A DNA stretch of 64,000 bases from Bolinopsis microptera (taxonomy: Eukaryota; Ctenophora; Tentaculata; Lobata; Bolinopsidae). The notes under the pieces were generated by a model. That model searched no databases. It had not been told where the DNA came from and worked only from the letters and a program-made list of their open reading frames with translations. Of the stretch, positions 22,990-35,736 are shown piece after piece. Position 1 is the first letter of the stretch. Each line of letters opens with the position of its first letter. Made by a program: the position numbers and the translations under genes. The stretch lies in contig NC_087079.1 in NCBI RefSeq assembly GCF_026151205.1, positions 13,169,945 to 13,233,944 on the forward strand. The letters are read 5' to 3'.

Positions 22990-23389
22990 ACCTACTCAAC
23001 AGCTTCTTTATCTCAAACCCATCTTATGGCCTACTTTATCACAAGGACGACTTCACAAGCTAGTTTTCCTGACGTCCTACAAGAAGATACAGGATTGAAA
23101 CTTGATCAGTTTCGTTTGCTCGTTTGTGATGATGATAAATGAAAAAAAGCGCTGCGACGAAACTGGTTTCAGTCTATGAATGAATCGACCAAGGTGGACA
23201 GGAATTTTGTCTTTCTAATTTTGTTATTGTTAAATTTGTGGCGTAACACGATACGTCCGACAATTCGGTAATTTGTTGCTTCGATGGTGTGAATCGCTGA
23301 TATGGGTGGGGTTTCAATACAGTAATCAATTTCATGTTGTGTTATAACTTATATTGTATGATGTAACTTTATTTCTAAAGTAATACACT

Positions 23390-24772
23390 TTTCTTTCAAC
23401 TGCTGCAGTGATTTTTACTTTTAGCAAACCTTTTCAAGCAACAATCGATATATACTAAAAGTAAAAGACTCCAAATAATAATGAATGAAATTTGTAAATT
23501 AAGTACTATTTGTACTTACTCTTAGCAACACCATTTGTCTTAATTTACAGGCATTTCGTGGATGTGATTTACGTAGCAGAATTTATGGATATTATGGCCG
23601 TAATTTTCACGAAACTAAGTCTTGTATGCAAAAAATGTTGCGAATTCATTAGGAAGCCATATTTTGCTGTTAGCTTTTCTTTGCATTCCCCATCAGTCTA
23701 TACAACAACAGATCATTGCAGGGGTGGGTCCTGTGTACAACAATTAGTAATGAGGAATGTTTGCACGTTGAGTAGCTGGAGCGCTCGAGAATTTATCGTC
23801 CCAGAAACAATTTCAATTATTTCAAGCTGACTAAATTTTCATTTATCTATGAAATCATCACACTTTAGGATTCGTTTTTTGCATTCAATGTAGCCTTTCA
23901 TTGGTATAGTAATGCGGCATTATAGATTATGATATAACGTCATGATTATTTCCAGGATTAAATTCAAACGCCTACCAACAGATATTCCCATCTTATCCGT
24001 TCAAAGTGTTGCAATAATCTTGCTCTACCGTATAGTATGAATTACGAACTTGTCCGTAATTAGCACCTACATAAGAAGCTGAAACAAAGATTGCCACATC
24101 TCTGAAGATGTTATCGCCGTTGTCCTCACAAACATATAATTATAATTGTTCTTCTCCTGCCGACATAACAGACTTGATCTAAATTCTAACGTTCCTAAAA
24201 CATCTGACTGTATTTTTGGCTTAATGATCTGTCATCCCGATTCAAATGATCCAAAATGTCGATTAGGAAAATGCTTGGTTGCGTTTCTGAAGCCAATCTG
24301 CAACTCTTGTCCTTTTATAACAGTGATCAGGTAACGCATTAAAGCAAAGGCGTTGAATTTTGCTGCTAATTGATCTTTGATGATATCAATAAAAACGTCA
24401 AAGATTCCAATTACATAAAAGGTTCAAACAAATTTAACATCAAAACTTCTCAATAAAAACGAATCGCTGACTCGATAAGATTGGTAAGCACTTTAGGACT
24501 GATATACAAGTCCAGCTAGGTGTCAATTTCGGCACCTGTTTTCAGTAATACTATTAGTCAACAGGGCGTGACTCTTATCAAAGAGACTTAATTGGGCCTC
24601 GATAACAGCTTTTATACAACACTTACTTGGCTGTTTCAGTGCTGTATTTCTGTTTGAGGCCCCGTTTTAAATCTCAGTTTCTATCGTAAGTTTGGCTATC
24701 GTAAGAAAGCCATCAAATACATAAAGGTTAGTAAAAAGTTAACTTAGCTTCAATAAAATCATTGAAAATGTG
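23390..24772. other. AT-rich DNA, no gene seen
   Basis: Small open frames at 23510-23830 and 24146-24334 lack recognisable domains or supporting splice sites and were not called. Confidence 0.5.
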
Positions 24773-24776
24773 TTAA

Positions 24777-24943
24777 GGTGCCCAAACAATTAAACAAAAT
24801 TAATCACATAATATCACGTAATTATGGGGGCGTTTCGTTAAAAATAGAAGGCATTTAGGGTTGGTGAGGTGGGTATGAATATATTGCTGCGTCCTTTCAG
24901 GGGGTGAAATGACAATGAAGTAGGCTGTGTTTGGGCACCCTTC
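24777..24943. mobile_element. 167 bp TTAA-flanked MITE
   Basis: Inverted ends GGTGCCCAAACA and TGTTTGGGCACC, flanked by TTAA at 24773-24776 and 24944-24947. There is a 4 bp slip at the right end (CTTC before TTAA). TTAA insertion is used by piggyBac and Kolobok. The TTAAGGTGC start resembles the Kolobok end at 57053. Confidence 0.75.
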
Positions 24944-24947
24944 TTAA

Positions 24948-25944
24948 ATTAATAGTTTAACGTTTCCTTAAACAAGTTCACAACGTTCAACTCGTTAATC
25001 AAATCTACGTTCCAGCGCTCAACTTGAGAATCCGAGAAGTTCTCTTCAGCCGTTTATATCAAAATTAAACAAATATAAAGTGAAGAAACAAGCTTTAAGA
25101 TTTCATTCCTGTCTCACTAAGACTATCCGATGGTGGATGTAACTTCTAAAATATATATACAACATAATTATGCAAAATTTCCCTTATGAAAATTAGTCAG
25201 TACCTCATCGGTCTTTATTCAAATGGTCTTAAAAATTGAAAGTTGAAACCCTTGCCTTCCAATTTAAATTCACCTAAGAAGAGGGCGACAATATCAATCC
25301 AAATTTGTATGTAGCGTTAGTGTTACTCAGTACTCAATCAAGTGAATGAATAAAATATTTATAAGATTTGAGGATCTGTTACACTTTAATAATCTTTCGA
25401 TTGATTATTAATGCAAGTTTGAAGCTGAACTAAATTCCTCCGCTAATTTAAGAACCGATTGAAATTAAGACCTTTCAAATAATGGCCCATGAGGTACATC
25501 CGATTCATAGTGTATAACAAATGGCAGAATGGTCAGTTCATGCTTGCATGACGTAATGTAAATGAACAAAAATGTGCAAACTGTGACAATAATTAACGAT
25601 CCATAGTAGTCCTATGAAACTGAACTACATTAGAAGTCTGATTTTCACACGATTATCCTAGATATAAATAAAAAGAGGCATATCATGTCCTGAATTCGGG
25701 GCTAGATTCTGAGAATTGGCTGCTATTCCTATACCCTAAGAGTTCTTTTATTCTTTACATTGGCTCTCACTCGTCTTCCGGAGCCTACGATCAGTCTTTA
25801 CGTTCTTTACACGGTCGTCAGACTTAACAACTAACTGTTGTCAAACTCATAATAACATCGTCGTAACAAATCGTACCAACACTTCCGAGCAGTCAGCTGG
25901 GAGGGTAAAAGCCGTGTCGCGCCGCACGGTCACACGTGCACCGT
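24948..25944. other. AT-rich DNA, presumed 3' flank of the secreted-protein gene
   Basis: No gene, repeat or RNA recognised. Confidence 0.5.
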
Positions 25945-28900
25945 TCAGCGCTTCAGGTTATCTATGACATAGTCGGCTAACAGTTTCTCAGGCACACATT
26001 CTGTGCGACTCTCGGCACAGAAATCAAAAACAAGGTTGTCGCAGTAGCGTACGCCGCACGGCTGTTGGATGCCGTTGTTGAAGCACATCTTACTGCCGCA
26101 CGGTATTCGGGTTCCTGTGTTGTGACGGCATCTGCGGAGGATCAGGTCGTTACATTTTGAGGAAAGTCAGATAAATATAACGATCCATCTGAATTTTCAG
26201 TCCATCAATTTCTAAGTTTGCTGTTTTGGAATTCTATCAAGGTTGTGGTTTCTCAATTTTCGCAAATTAACCTCACAATTCGTGCGGAAAGGTAAGTTTT
26301 GCCACAGAAATTTAGTAACTTTTAAACATCTGGGCGGAATTCACGTCACGATCGACATACGATTTGTTACAGCTTAGGGGTCAACTACATTGAAACGTGT
26401 GTTTCTTGGACCACTGGTATTTTAAATTTTCAGGAAACAAGTTCTATTTTACGGGCGAAAAATGGCGTGATTTAGATGCTACAGCGAACGGTACATTAGA
26501 AACGTCTGGTCGGGGTCCCCATATGTCGAGCACATTTTTACCAATTTTCATTTCAAAATTCAAATAAACTTTACATCAATGTATTACAGTTACATTTAGG
26601 AAAGACCACAATATCTCCTGTGAGGCAAAAAACATAGAAAAAGAGAGCTAGAAAAAATTATTAGCACTTGGTAAATATATCTAACCTGCAAGGTCTCTCG
26701 TTGACTTGTTTGAGAAGCTTAGCGTCCATCACCTGGTGGTATTGCAGGTGTTTCTCATGCCATTCATGTAGCACACTGCACTGTGGAGTCCTCTTTGCAG
26801 GGCATCTCTTTGTCGACTTCTTCTTCCTCTTACTTCCTCCTCCTTGACGTCCTTTTCTCCTACGCTTCTTCTCAACTTTGGTCTCCACCAACCTCCTCAT
26901 TCGATCTGAAGAAAGGAACACATTAAAATTGACAAAGCAAATTGATAGGCTTCTGAACTTGCATAGCCTCAAAATCTACGACGCAGTGATGTGCAGTACC
27001 TAGCACAGTCATTTATGTGTTGATCATCTGCTTTTCTGTGGATTTGTTGATTAACTCACCAAACTATTCTATCAAATTTAGTGAACTCTTATAATTAACT
27101 CATCTAAGTGATCTTCTCGTCACTTGTCATCTATCAAACTAAAAACATTACCGTTTTACGTTCAGTCTCGCCTTGAGCCATCAACAGCATACACTTATTG
27201 AAAGAAGTGACAGTGACATTGATGTGTAATTGAACCTATCAAAACAACTGGCAGTGACATATAGTGAACTTTTAATAGGCGTGGGTGTATTGGCTTTGAC
27301 AGGTACTCTTTTTCTCACGATCCAGATAGTTGCACACGTGACGTGGTAGGACTTCTTTTTAAATTGTACCTTGAGAGTTATCGACAGAAAAGCCCCAACG
27401 TTTTTGTCCTATATATATAGTCATTCTTGTAACCTTAACATTGTTTAAAGCTCAACTCATAATGAGTCTTGTCAGTTTTCTTGGACATATTCCCAGACCT
27501 CTAAATGGGAGCTCTTCAAAGACCTTTAATTAACAGGGGCTTCCATCCTTCAATCTATGTTTTCATGATTCCTGCTGCGGTTTAATTTTTTGAAAGTGGG
27601 TCTTCCGAATGATTTTTACAGAACCTTATATGGCAAGGCTTGCATTAGGATATTTTTGTCGAAGAGAAACCTCTTGACCTACGTATGAGGTTTTCAGAAA
27701 TGAAGTTTAAAACAACAAAATGTTGACCTTGCAAGTGACATTTCCCGATATAGCCCAAAAAACTTGAGATGAGATAGTTCGATATCCTAAAATTCCTAAC
27801 CAAGTAAGGCTTTATTTTCCCTAGTGTGACACGGACTAGTCATCCTGAGTTTCATTTTATGCATTTCCTTGGACTCTCCATCAGTTTAAATCTGATGTTT
27901 GGTGTTCCGAGCATGTATCAAAAAATAATAATTATAGTGATTGGTCATTTTACCCCAACCATGCTAGTGCAGTTGAGGTTTTCGTGGAACGCGGAAAACC
28001 ACGAAAACAGTCCCGGGTCTCCATGATTCTTAGAATCGAAGTGGCCCCACTATAACCATTAACCACACGCAATCAAGACAAATATTAAACAAGAAAATAT
28101 GTGAGGTTACTGACCTATCCCATTGGTTACATATTCCCACTCTGTTTCTGAAGTAAGGAGGACTGAATCTTGACAGAGCTTGCCGAGGTGGCGGTCCACC
28201 AAGCTGAGTGTGGCAGTGTCTCTCTCCGCCACCGTTCCTAGACTAGCCCTCAGCTTGCGAAACTTTCTGGCGTCTGGCTGAAATGAAAACCACGTTATAT
28301 TGTTGTATCGAATTGGTTCGAATTAATCTTATCAAGCGGAAGTTTTTCCGGGATCTTGGGGGACAAAATGTCCGTATGTTGCTCCGTGATATTAAAACGT
28401 CCTTAAATCGGGGGTTTTTTATTGAAAAGGAGGGCTGGTGCCATCAAAACTGTAGCAGAGATTTTGTAAATGTTCCAAGTGGAAAGTTTTAAAGTTTTTG
28501 CTGTCACCGTATCCTCTACGTACCGAGTTGTACCAACTAGACTCAACTATTTGACGCATTTACACCATTTGTTTAACTTCCTCGCATCTAGTCTCCGAAA
28601 AGTAGCACTTAGAAGAAATGCAGGAATTTTCTGATTTCGCTGCTATATGTCGTGACAATACACTTGAGAACGCATAGCACCCAAGAAACGTACCGTTGGG
28701 GGGAACTAAGGCCCTTAGACTTGCCGACTCTAAGTTCACCCGCTATCTTCCTTCATAAGGACTCCCACCAAAGCTTATTCTCTCCGTATCACTCCCCTTG
28801 CTTTCAACGCTTCAGCAACCATCTCTATCTGTTTCCCAAACTTCCTCCGCAAACTTCCTTAATTCACACCCAAATGGACACTATTGTTTAAACTTGACGC

Positions 28901-31038
28901 TAGCCTGAGAAGTACCATTTTGACACTAAACATTTTTTAGAAAAATGAGTCCTTGTGTGACTGACTACTTAACAGTACGATGTATTTGACAGATATCGAC
29001 ATAAAAATCAATATCGTGAAGCAGCAATCTTCTTAACGTTTTCAGAAGTCATAGAACATTGGATGAAAAGAAAATTTTGTTCGTGCTTTTCAATACTCAG
29101 CCAAGAACTATTTAACATTGCCTAATTCCCCTAAATTTGACAGCCAGACTAACGAATGGGTCATTGCAACCAAATGTTTCACTCTAACCATTGTTAGCCT
29201 CCACTGACTAATTTTCGAGGAAAGTACAGAGCACTACAAACTCTTCACTCCAGCTTTGCCACTACCTTCATAACTCTAGAAGTATATAGAAGCACTGGCC
29301 GTCAACACTGCCTTTTAAACCTAGTACTGTCAGCGGTTTGACAAGGTTGGCGACTTGGACAGGTCTCCCGGGCCCTCCTCCACCACCGTACGTACATCAC
29401 GGTATACCACCCCTCTGGGGGACTGCAACAGACCTTACATCCACAAACTTAGCACTGCTTTGGCGGTTAACGCCTTAAAGGTCTTCTTGATCCAACCCCC
29501 GATTAGTCAGCTAATTGTCTGGAGGGAAGGTGACGGAGATGGGGGGTAAAAAGTGCAGAGAAGAAATTTCCGTGGACAGTTGCAGTCTTGGCAGGGGTTA
29601 TTTGAAATTAGCAGCTGTGGAGATTCTAAGCTCATTTAGTGGATGTTATGTTGTTAGATAGTGGTCCTCCCGTAGCCGAGAGGGGGGACACCGCTCATGA
29701 GTACTGTGACGTGACTATTGACGCACTTGACAGTTCCATGGCCATGTGTCATGCCGCAGAGCAGAGAAACCGGTCGCCTAAGAGCCGCGATCGTATTAAA
29801 AACCCCGGCAAAGAAATCTCTCCCCCTGATCAATTGGTCCGAGACGGATATAGGGTAAGAAGGAAGCTATACTTATAGCAAGATATTCCGTAATGGGGGC
29901 AATGGGAATTCAGAACTGCCACCCTCTTTTGGTATTGGTGATGTTAAACTCATACTTGTTAAACAAATTGTTAAGAAAATACTTGGTCCTTACCGTTGCT
30001 CTAGTGTACACTTCTAGAAAACAGTACAGTGTCTCCGTGTCCTTCAGTGTCACATACATGTCACCCTGTAGGAACAAAACCTGTTAATATTTGTGTCTTT
30101 CTTTACTTAACTATGGATATAAATTTGTTGCAAAGATCAAAGTAATATGTTCGATAGTATTCAGTGTAATGTATTGAGTTTTAAATTAAACTCCCGGTTA
30201 TGTAATGTAAAGGCCAGTAAAGTTATGTAAAGCTTTCTTGTAAGATTGCCATAACGCTTTCTCAACTTCGTGAAATACAAAATATCCATTGTATACTATG
30301 TGGAGTTGCAGAACTACATCTGCTCTGATTTACGTAAGATCCCCAATATCTTTAACATCATTTCCATCCGAGTGTTAAGACCATATAAAATTTTGTGTCC
30401 ATGTCCAGCTCTCATCAGGGTTTTAAAGCCAGAGGGTGTTACTCCAAAACACAGATTTTTTGAGCCTTATCCTCCACATAAGTTAAATCGAACGAGCCAG
30501 GCTGTAATTCTAGGAAGTGTTCACTTCATCCTCACTTCATGATCAGAACGCAAAGACTGAACTCTGTGGAAGGTGTGAAAATGTTTCTGCCTCAGCACCT
30601 CCGGAGAAGTGTCCCATTGTTTGATAAGGTTTGGGAAACCATTTGCAGCAGAGTAACGAAATGTTGACACCTCTGCTCGACAGACTGTTGACATGTTTGG
30701 AGTACAGAGCCACTGTTTAACTTTGAGCTTCAACATGACAGCCTCGACTCGGCGGGAAAATTATCCCTGCATAAATCTAAATTCTACTGACATTTGACGG
30801 GAAATGTTCTTAATTAGCAAGTGACAGTAACTGTTATAAAATCAGATAGCATCACGAAAACATAGGGAGTCGAACCCCCATGATAGAACCCCCATGATTA
30901 GATTTTTGCACTTACCCCTTCGCTGAACCAATGAATTTTGGTGTGGTTCTCTTTGAACATCCCACTCCGTCTGGAGTCGTCATTTATCCAACAGAGAGTG
31001 ACTTTAAGTAGGAACACCGTCAGTAGTAATACAAGCAT
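25945..31038 (-). CDS. Predicted secreted cysteine-rich pro-protein, 6 exons, unknown family
   Basis: Exons: 30916-31038, 30536-30712, 29994-30065, 28115-28277, 26686-26905, 25945-26131. Every border is GT..AG and the phases fit (0,0,0,1,2), giving 942 nt and 313 residues. Exon 1 starts MLVLLLTVFLLKVTLCW, a textbook signal peptide. Residues about 42-189 form a pro-region with several cysteines. Residues 190-212 are strongly basic (KKRRRKGR, SKRKKKSTKR), ending at a furin-like site. Residues 213-313 carry ten cysteines (213, 221, 251, 253, 263, 268, 277, 282, 290, 297), including CRCRHNTGTRIPCGSKMC and QQPCGVRYC. I recognise no family; it does not fit the PDGF/VEGF or TGF-beta knot spacing. 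A cleaved extracellular ligand or matrix protein is an inference. A 44 bp minisatellite lies just upstream of the start codon. Confidence 0.75.
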
Positions 31039-31072
31039 CCTATCCGAGTAGAGGTTAGAGGTTAGAGGTTAA

Positions 31073-31846
31073 ATGTTACAAATACTTTGTAGAATATTTG
31101 ATAATACTTCTCATCAGCCACCAATAAAATAGTTGATAATGTTACAAATACTTCTCATCAGCCACCAATAAAATAGTTAATAATGTTACAAATACTTCTC
31201 ATCAGCCACCAATAAAATAGTTGATAATGTTACAAATACTTCTCATCAGCCACCAATAAAATAGTTGATAATGTTACAAATACTTCTCATCAGCCACCAA
31301 TAAAATAGTTGATAATGTTACAAATACTTCTCATCAGCCACCAATAAAATAGTTGATAATGTTACAAATACTTCTCATCAGCCACCAATAAAATAGTTAA
31401 TAATGTTACAAATACTTCTCATCAACCACCAATAAAATAGTTAATAATGTTACAAATACTTCTCATCAGCCACCAATAAAATAGTTGATAATGTTACAAA
31501 TACTTCTCATCAGCCACCAATAAAATAGTTGATAATGTTACAAATACTTCTCATCAGCCACCAATAAAATAGTTGATAATGTTACAAATACTTCTCATCA
31601 GCCACCAATAAAATAGTTAATAATGTTACAAATACTTCTCATCAGCCACCAATAAAATAGTTAATAATGTTACAAATACTTCTCATCAGCCACCAATAAA
31701 ATAGTTAATAATGTTACAAATACTTCTCATCAGCCACCAATAAAATAGTTGATAATGTTACAAATACTTCTCATCAGCCACCAATAAAATAGTTGATAAT
31801 GTTACAAATACTTCTCATCAGCCACCAATAAAATTGTTGATAATGT
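31073..31846. repeat. 44 bp minisatellite immediately upstream of the secreted-protein gene
   Basis: Seventeen copies of a unit containing ACTTCTCATCAGCCACCAAT and AAAATAGTTGATAATG, with starts spaced exactly 44 bp from 31106 to 31810. Variation is almost confined to GTTGATA/GTTAATA and one CAACC/CAGCC. It begins about 35 bp from the start codon on the 5' side, in the promoter or 5' UTR. Confidence 0.96.
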
Positions 31847-31850
31847 GACG

Positions 31851-34800
31851 AAAATTTAATAACCATTGGCTATAGGTGATTCATGACAGGGTTTAAAGTT
31901 TACTTTTAACAGTGAGACAGACAACGTTCAGTCAACAAGTTGTTAAAAAGGTCCACTTTAATCTCATTAGGGCACCGTTAACATATCCAACTAAGACACG
32001 TAGGAGTGGTAATAATCGGGTTATAGAATATTGGATCTTACAGAACAAAGGATTACAGTAGCGGAGATCAAATTAAAACTATTAACAGTGCGTCTCAAGC
32101 TAGAAATATACTTCAACCTCCGAAATAACGATTCGCCTATTGTCGTCAAAATGACGATTTCTATGATATTTGATCGACAAAAAACTTTATGGTTGACGAA
32201 ACGAATTCCGATAAAATGTTCGTTCATGACTGAAAGTAATTTCTTAATTATTGACAGGACAATTCTTTTAAAACTATAACTGATATGATGAGAAAGTTGC
32301 GAATAATTACGAATAATTACAGTAATTATTATTATAACTTTAATCGATTTTTTACAACGTTGTGGGGACAAGTAACACTAACAGTGAAATTGCTATTGGA
32401 TGAAAATTAAAATGTTTAAAACGCCTTGTACAACGTATCGCGAATCGGATTATAGGTTTTGATAAGATTACTTTGGACGATTTCTATTTTGAAACCTAAT
32501 TTTCTGGTTAATGGAGATTATCCGCTGGGCATGGAGACAAATTGACACATTATATTGCATATTAATACTTCAATTTCCGAATATGGATTAAATTTTCTAG
32601 CCAATGATTTACGATTCTATTTGTCGATGCACAGAGTTTTGCATTAAAAAGGTTATAAACAGTTTATTGAACAAGCTGTATCACTAAAAAATACTTTATT
32701 TATTTAACGTTATTCAACATAAAACGATCTGTAAAATTAATTGGAGAAGTGAGAGATTTTCATTTATGAAGACGCAAAATATAACATTTTGTCCCAAATC
32801 AAACTGACAAAACTTTTGAGACAAAACTTTGACTGACTACTATAAACAGTTAAAAACAGAAAAAAATCTGCCAATAAGCTATTCTAACTTGATCAAGCTT
32901 AATACCTACCTTATTGTAGACAATAGGATAGGTATTAGGACTAAAGAATGTGTTGAAGGAAACTTTGAACCACACAAGTTACAAAATTTCAGACTACACC
33001 TTATCTATTAGACAATACCAAGGTAAGAAACCCTCAAGTTCAATCAACAAAATTGAAAAGAAATGATTGTTAAACATTTTAATGAAGGACCTGATGGATT
33101 TGAAACACAGCCGGTAGTTGGTGGTTATTACTCATATGATGGGTGGAAGTAGGATATTGATGTTGTGAACAGGGCGTGCTTGAAAGTGTTTCCAACTGGT
33201 AAATTAAGAAACGTTTTCTATGAAACTTCAGTAACAAGTACCTAACTCATTTTCTAATTACATAATATGGTATTGTAACAAATGTGTCAGCCTTTAAGAA
33301 GAAAACTACTTCCACTTCTAAGCAAATAAGACGTCCGACCAGCAAAATTAGTCCACAACAGGAATGAAACACCGGACATCGCCCGCTTGTAGACTCTAGA
33401 AAGTGTTCTCCTCACGACAACCCGTGCCCACCACTCCAATAAGTATACCAATTTCAGCTGAACTGCCACCCTATTCATCAGTCATGACGCACAACTGAGA
33501 CAGCTTTACAACGAAACTTGGTCGATGCTTCACTTATAGTTGACAGATTTCAGATTTGCCGGTGAAGGTATGATAATTGAATAATTGGTGGAGGAATGCA
33601 TGCGGAGTACTGCATGCCAGATATTCTTTTGAAAGGGATCGAAGGAATGACGTATAAATTCATAACGTAGGTGGAATTTTAAGCACAGTAGTTCAATAAA
33701 AAAAAAGTTGAAACATAGGTGAAAGTTTGCGCACAGCAGGTACAATAAACACGTATAGGTGTAAAGGCGAGTGTGGGGAAATAAGAAATTATTTAGTGGG
33801 CACTAGTTGCTCACACCCACCTTAGTAGCGTAGCTGATAGTTTAATCGTTTTACGGGATCGTGGTAGCTGGAAGACATATTGCTACAGGTAGGTTGGCAG
33901 TTTGTCCTTAGCCCATTGACTGCACCAGACGCTATGTTGCTCCATAAATCTGGATATTCTCTTGCCCCACCCAAGATATAATCCCCACAAGAACCGTTGC
34001 ACTACTACATTTATTCCGATGTGATGAATCCAAACTATATCCTAGCTCGGGTCGTTTTCATATCAATCATCGTAAAAGAAGTTCAACAAAATTGGACCAG
34101 ATAAATTTCTCACTGCAGGCCCTGGATTCTGGAAGCTATAAATCCCGGAATCTATAATAGCCTAGTCCGGGTTGATAGTACTTGTAACATCAACGATTGT
34201 AAAACAAAGTGCGGGGGTGAACTCACAAATCACAACGTTCACTGAGGTTTCTCACAGCTTCTGTCCTCTTTATACCGTTAGTACTGACAGTTACCCGGCC
34301 GGGTACCCACCAAGCACCGGTACTTAGCCTGCTGACAGGATACTGTAGTTTAATGCCCCACCCATACAGTTCCAGCTAGCCAGTCATCGAGATTGAAATG
34401 GCCGTGTAAATTTTATTGATTAATCGATTTTTTAAATTAGGAAGTCATGATCGGCCGCAAAAGGCTAAAACACAGTATTTCACGTTTAGATTTAATTTCA
34501 GTTGACAAATTTATCGCCCGTCCCTAATATATCATATCGTCCTGATACAATACTGGAACCACTTGGTTTATCTTTGAGAAAGAATTTTCCACTTAGGCAT
34601 CAGCCTTTATATTTACGGACCTGAAAAGGGGATTACATCATAAACACGAACACAATGATAGTATAAATGGTATTTTATTATTGTGCAATGCTGCCCGCAC
34701 ATTAAACATCCTGATCTAACAGGGTTAGCCAGCTCAAAGTTCAGTCTATCCAACTCTTCAGACTTTAAAGTTGTATCATCATTTGGCAAGCACCAGTCTT

Positions 34801-35636
34801 TAGCCCTTATTTATCCCGATGACAGGAAATTGTAGTTTGATGCTCCGCCCATACTCAAATACCTAGTTATACTACGGCCACGACTGCTAAAAGCAAATAG
34901 ATTCTGATGAAATTTAGGGGTCATGGCTTTTCGCGGCTGGCGTTTAGTGCTTAGGATTAAAAAGATAAGATGGCAGTCATGTACATTAATCAATTTCAAA
35001 AGATTTGAAAATAGCCAGTCGTGTAGGGCGGCAAATATACAGACTCTTTGCATCTCATTGCAGTATCCAGGCTAAGAATTGTTTTAAAATTCCATGGAAT
35101 AGTTTTAAAATTGTTCCCACGACAAATATCGTATCAAACACATTTTAGTGAAGTGAACTCAAATTCAGGCAATTTCCAGTCAAGTGTTGAGCCTTCCAAG
35201 CACTGGTACCACTTGAATAATTCACTTTGCAAGAATTTGGAGGACATGCTGGCAACTTCACTTTTGTCATTCTTATTATGGTGACAAGAAGTAGACCACA
35301 AGAAAATTCTGTCATTGATGTACAGCCAAATCAAATTTCAAACCAAAGGGATCGTAGATTGACGTAGAAGTGAACCATAATGTCCGGAAGTTGTATGAAA
35401 CCTTAACTATGTAAGTGACCGTCATCGCCGTCATCCTTCATATAACCCCACCAGACTCTACCCCCATATCTTAAGTAGAAAACATTTCCTGGTGGTATGG
35501 CCATCTAAGCAAGCATAACTGCACTTTCCCAATCCCCCAACTAGCTGACTCTTTTAATGGCCCCGTACTCCCAATAACCTTAGTATAAAGACTGCCAATT
35601 AGCATCCAATTATGTGCACAGCAGACAGCTGATTTG
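31851..35636. other. Gene-poor AT-rich DNA
   Basis: No exon with domain or splice support. A diverged duplication is visible: the AGCACCGGTACTTAGCC and TACTGTAGTTTAATGCCCC region around 34310-34370 resembles 34790-34850. Confidence 0.5.
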
Positions 35637-35736
35637 TTTATAAGTTTATAAGCTGCACTACTCCGTCATATCAATATCCCAAGTTTACCATTGCTAATTG
35701 TTCAGGTTGAGATTGCAGACATTGTTGAGCTCCGCC
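35637..35736 (+). promoter_or_regulatory. Probable TATA promoter and 5' UTR of the DWSRNGA repeat gene
   Basis: Two overlapping TATAAG words lie at about 35640-35655 (TTTATAAGTTTATAAGC), roughly 90 bp before the ATG. A start site about 30 bp downstream (near 35675-35685) would leave a 5' UTR of about 55 nt. Confidence 0.45.

Larger units (their letters stand above)
21351..23389. repeat. Segmental duplications A-B-A'-B'
   Basis: Block A (21351-21492) recurs almost exactly at 21908-22050, and block B (21494-21888) at 22990-23389. The A copies end at GCAGTAAAAAGTAC, which also precedes the LINE fragment near 22546. B begins TACTCAACAGCTTC and in its second copy follows directly on reverse transcriptase remnants, so B is probably the 3' part of that LINE. 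Near identity points to recent duplication. Confidence 0.85.

Noticed and set aside
29639-29878. Plus frame of 79 codons in an intron of the secreted gene
   Set aside because: Balanced composition but no domain or splice support, and opposite strand to the gene; possibly an old repeat.
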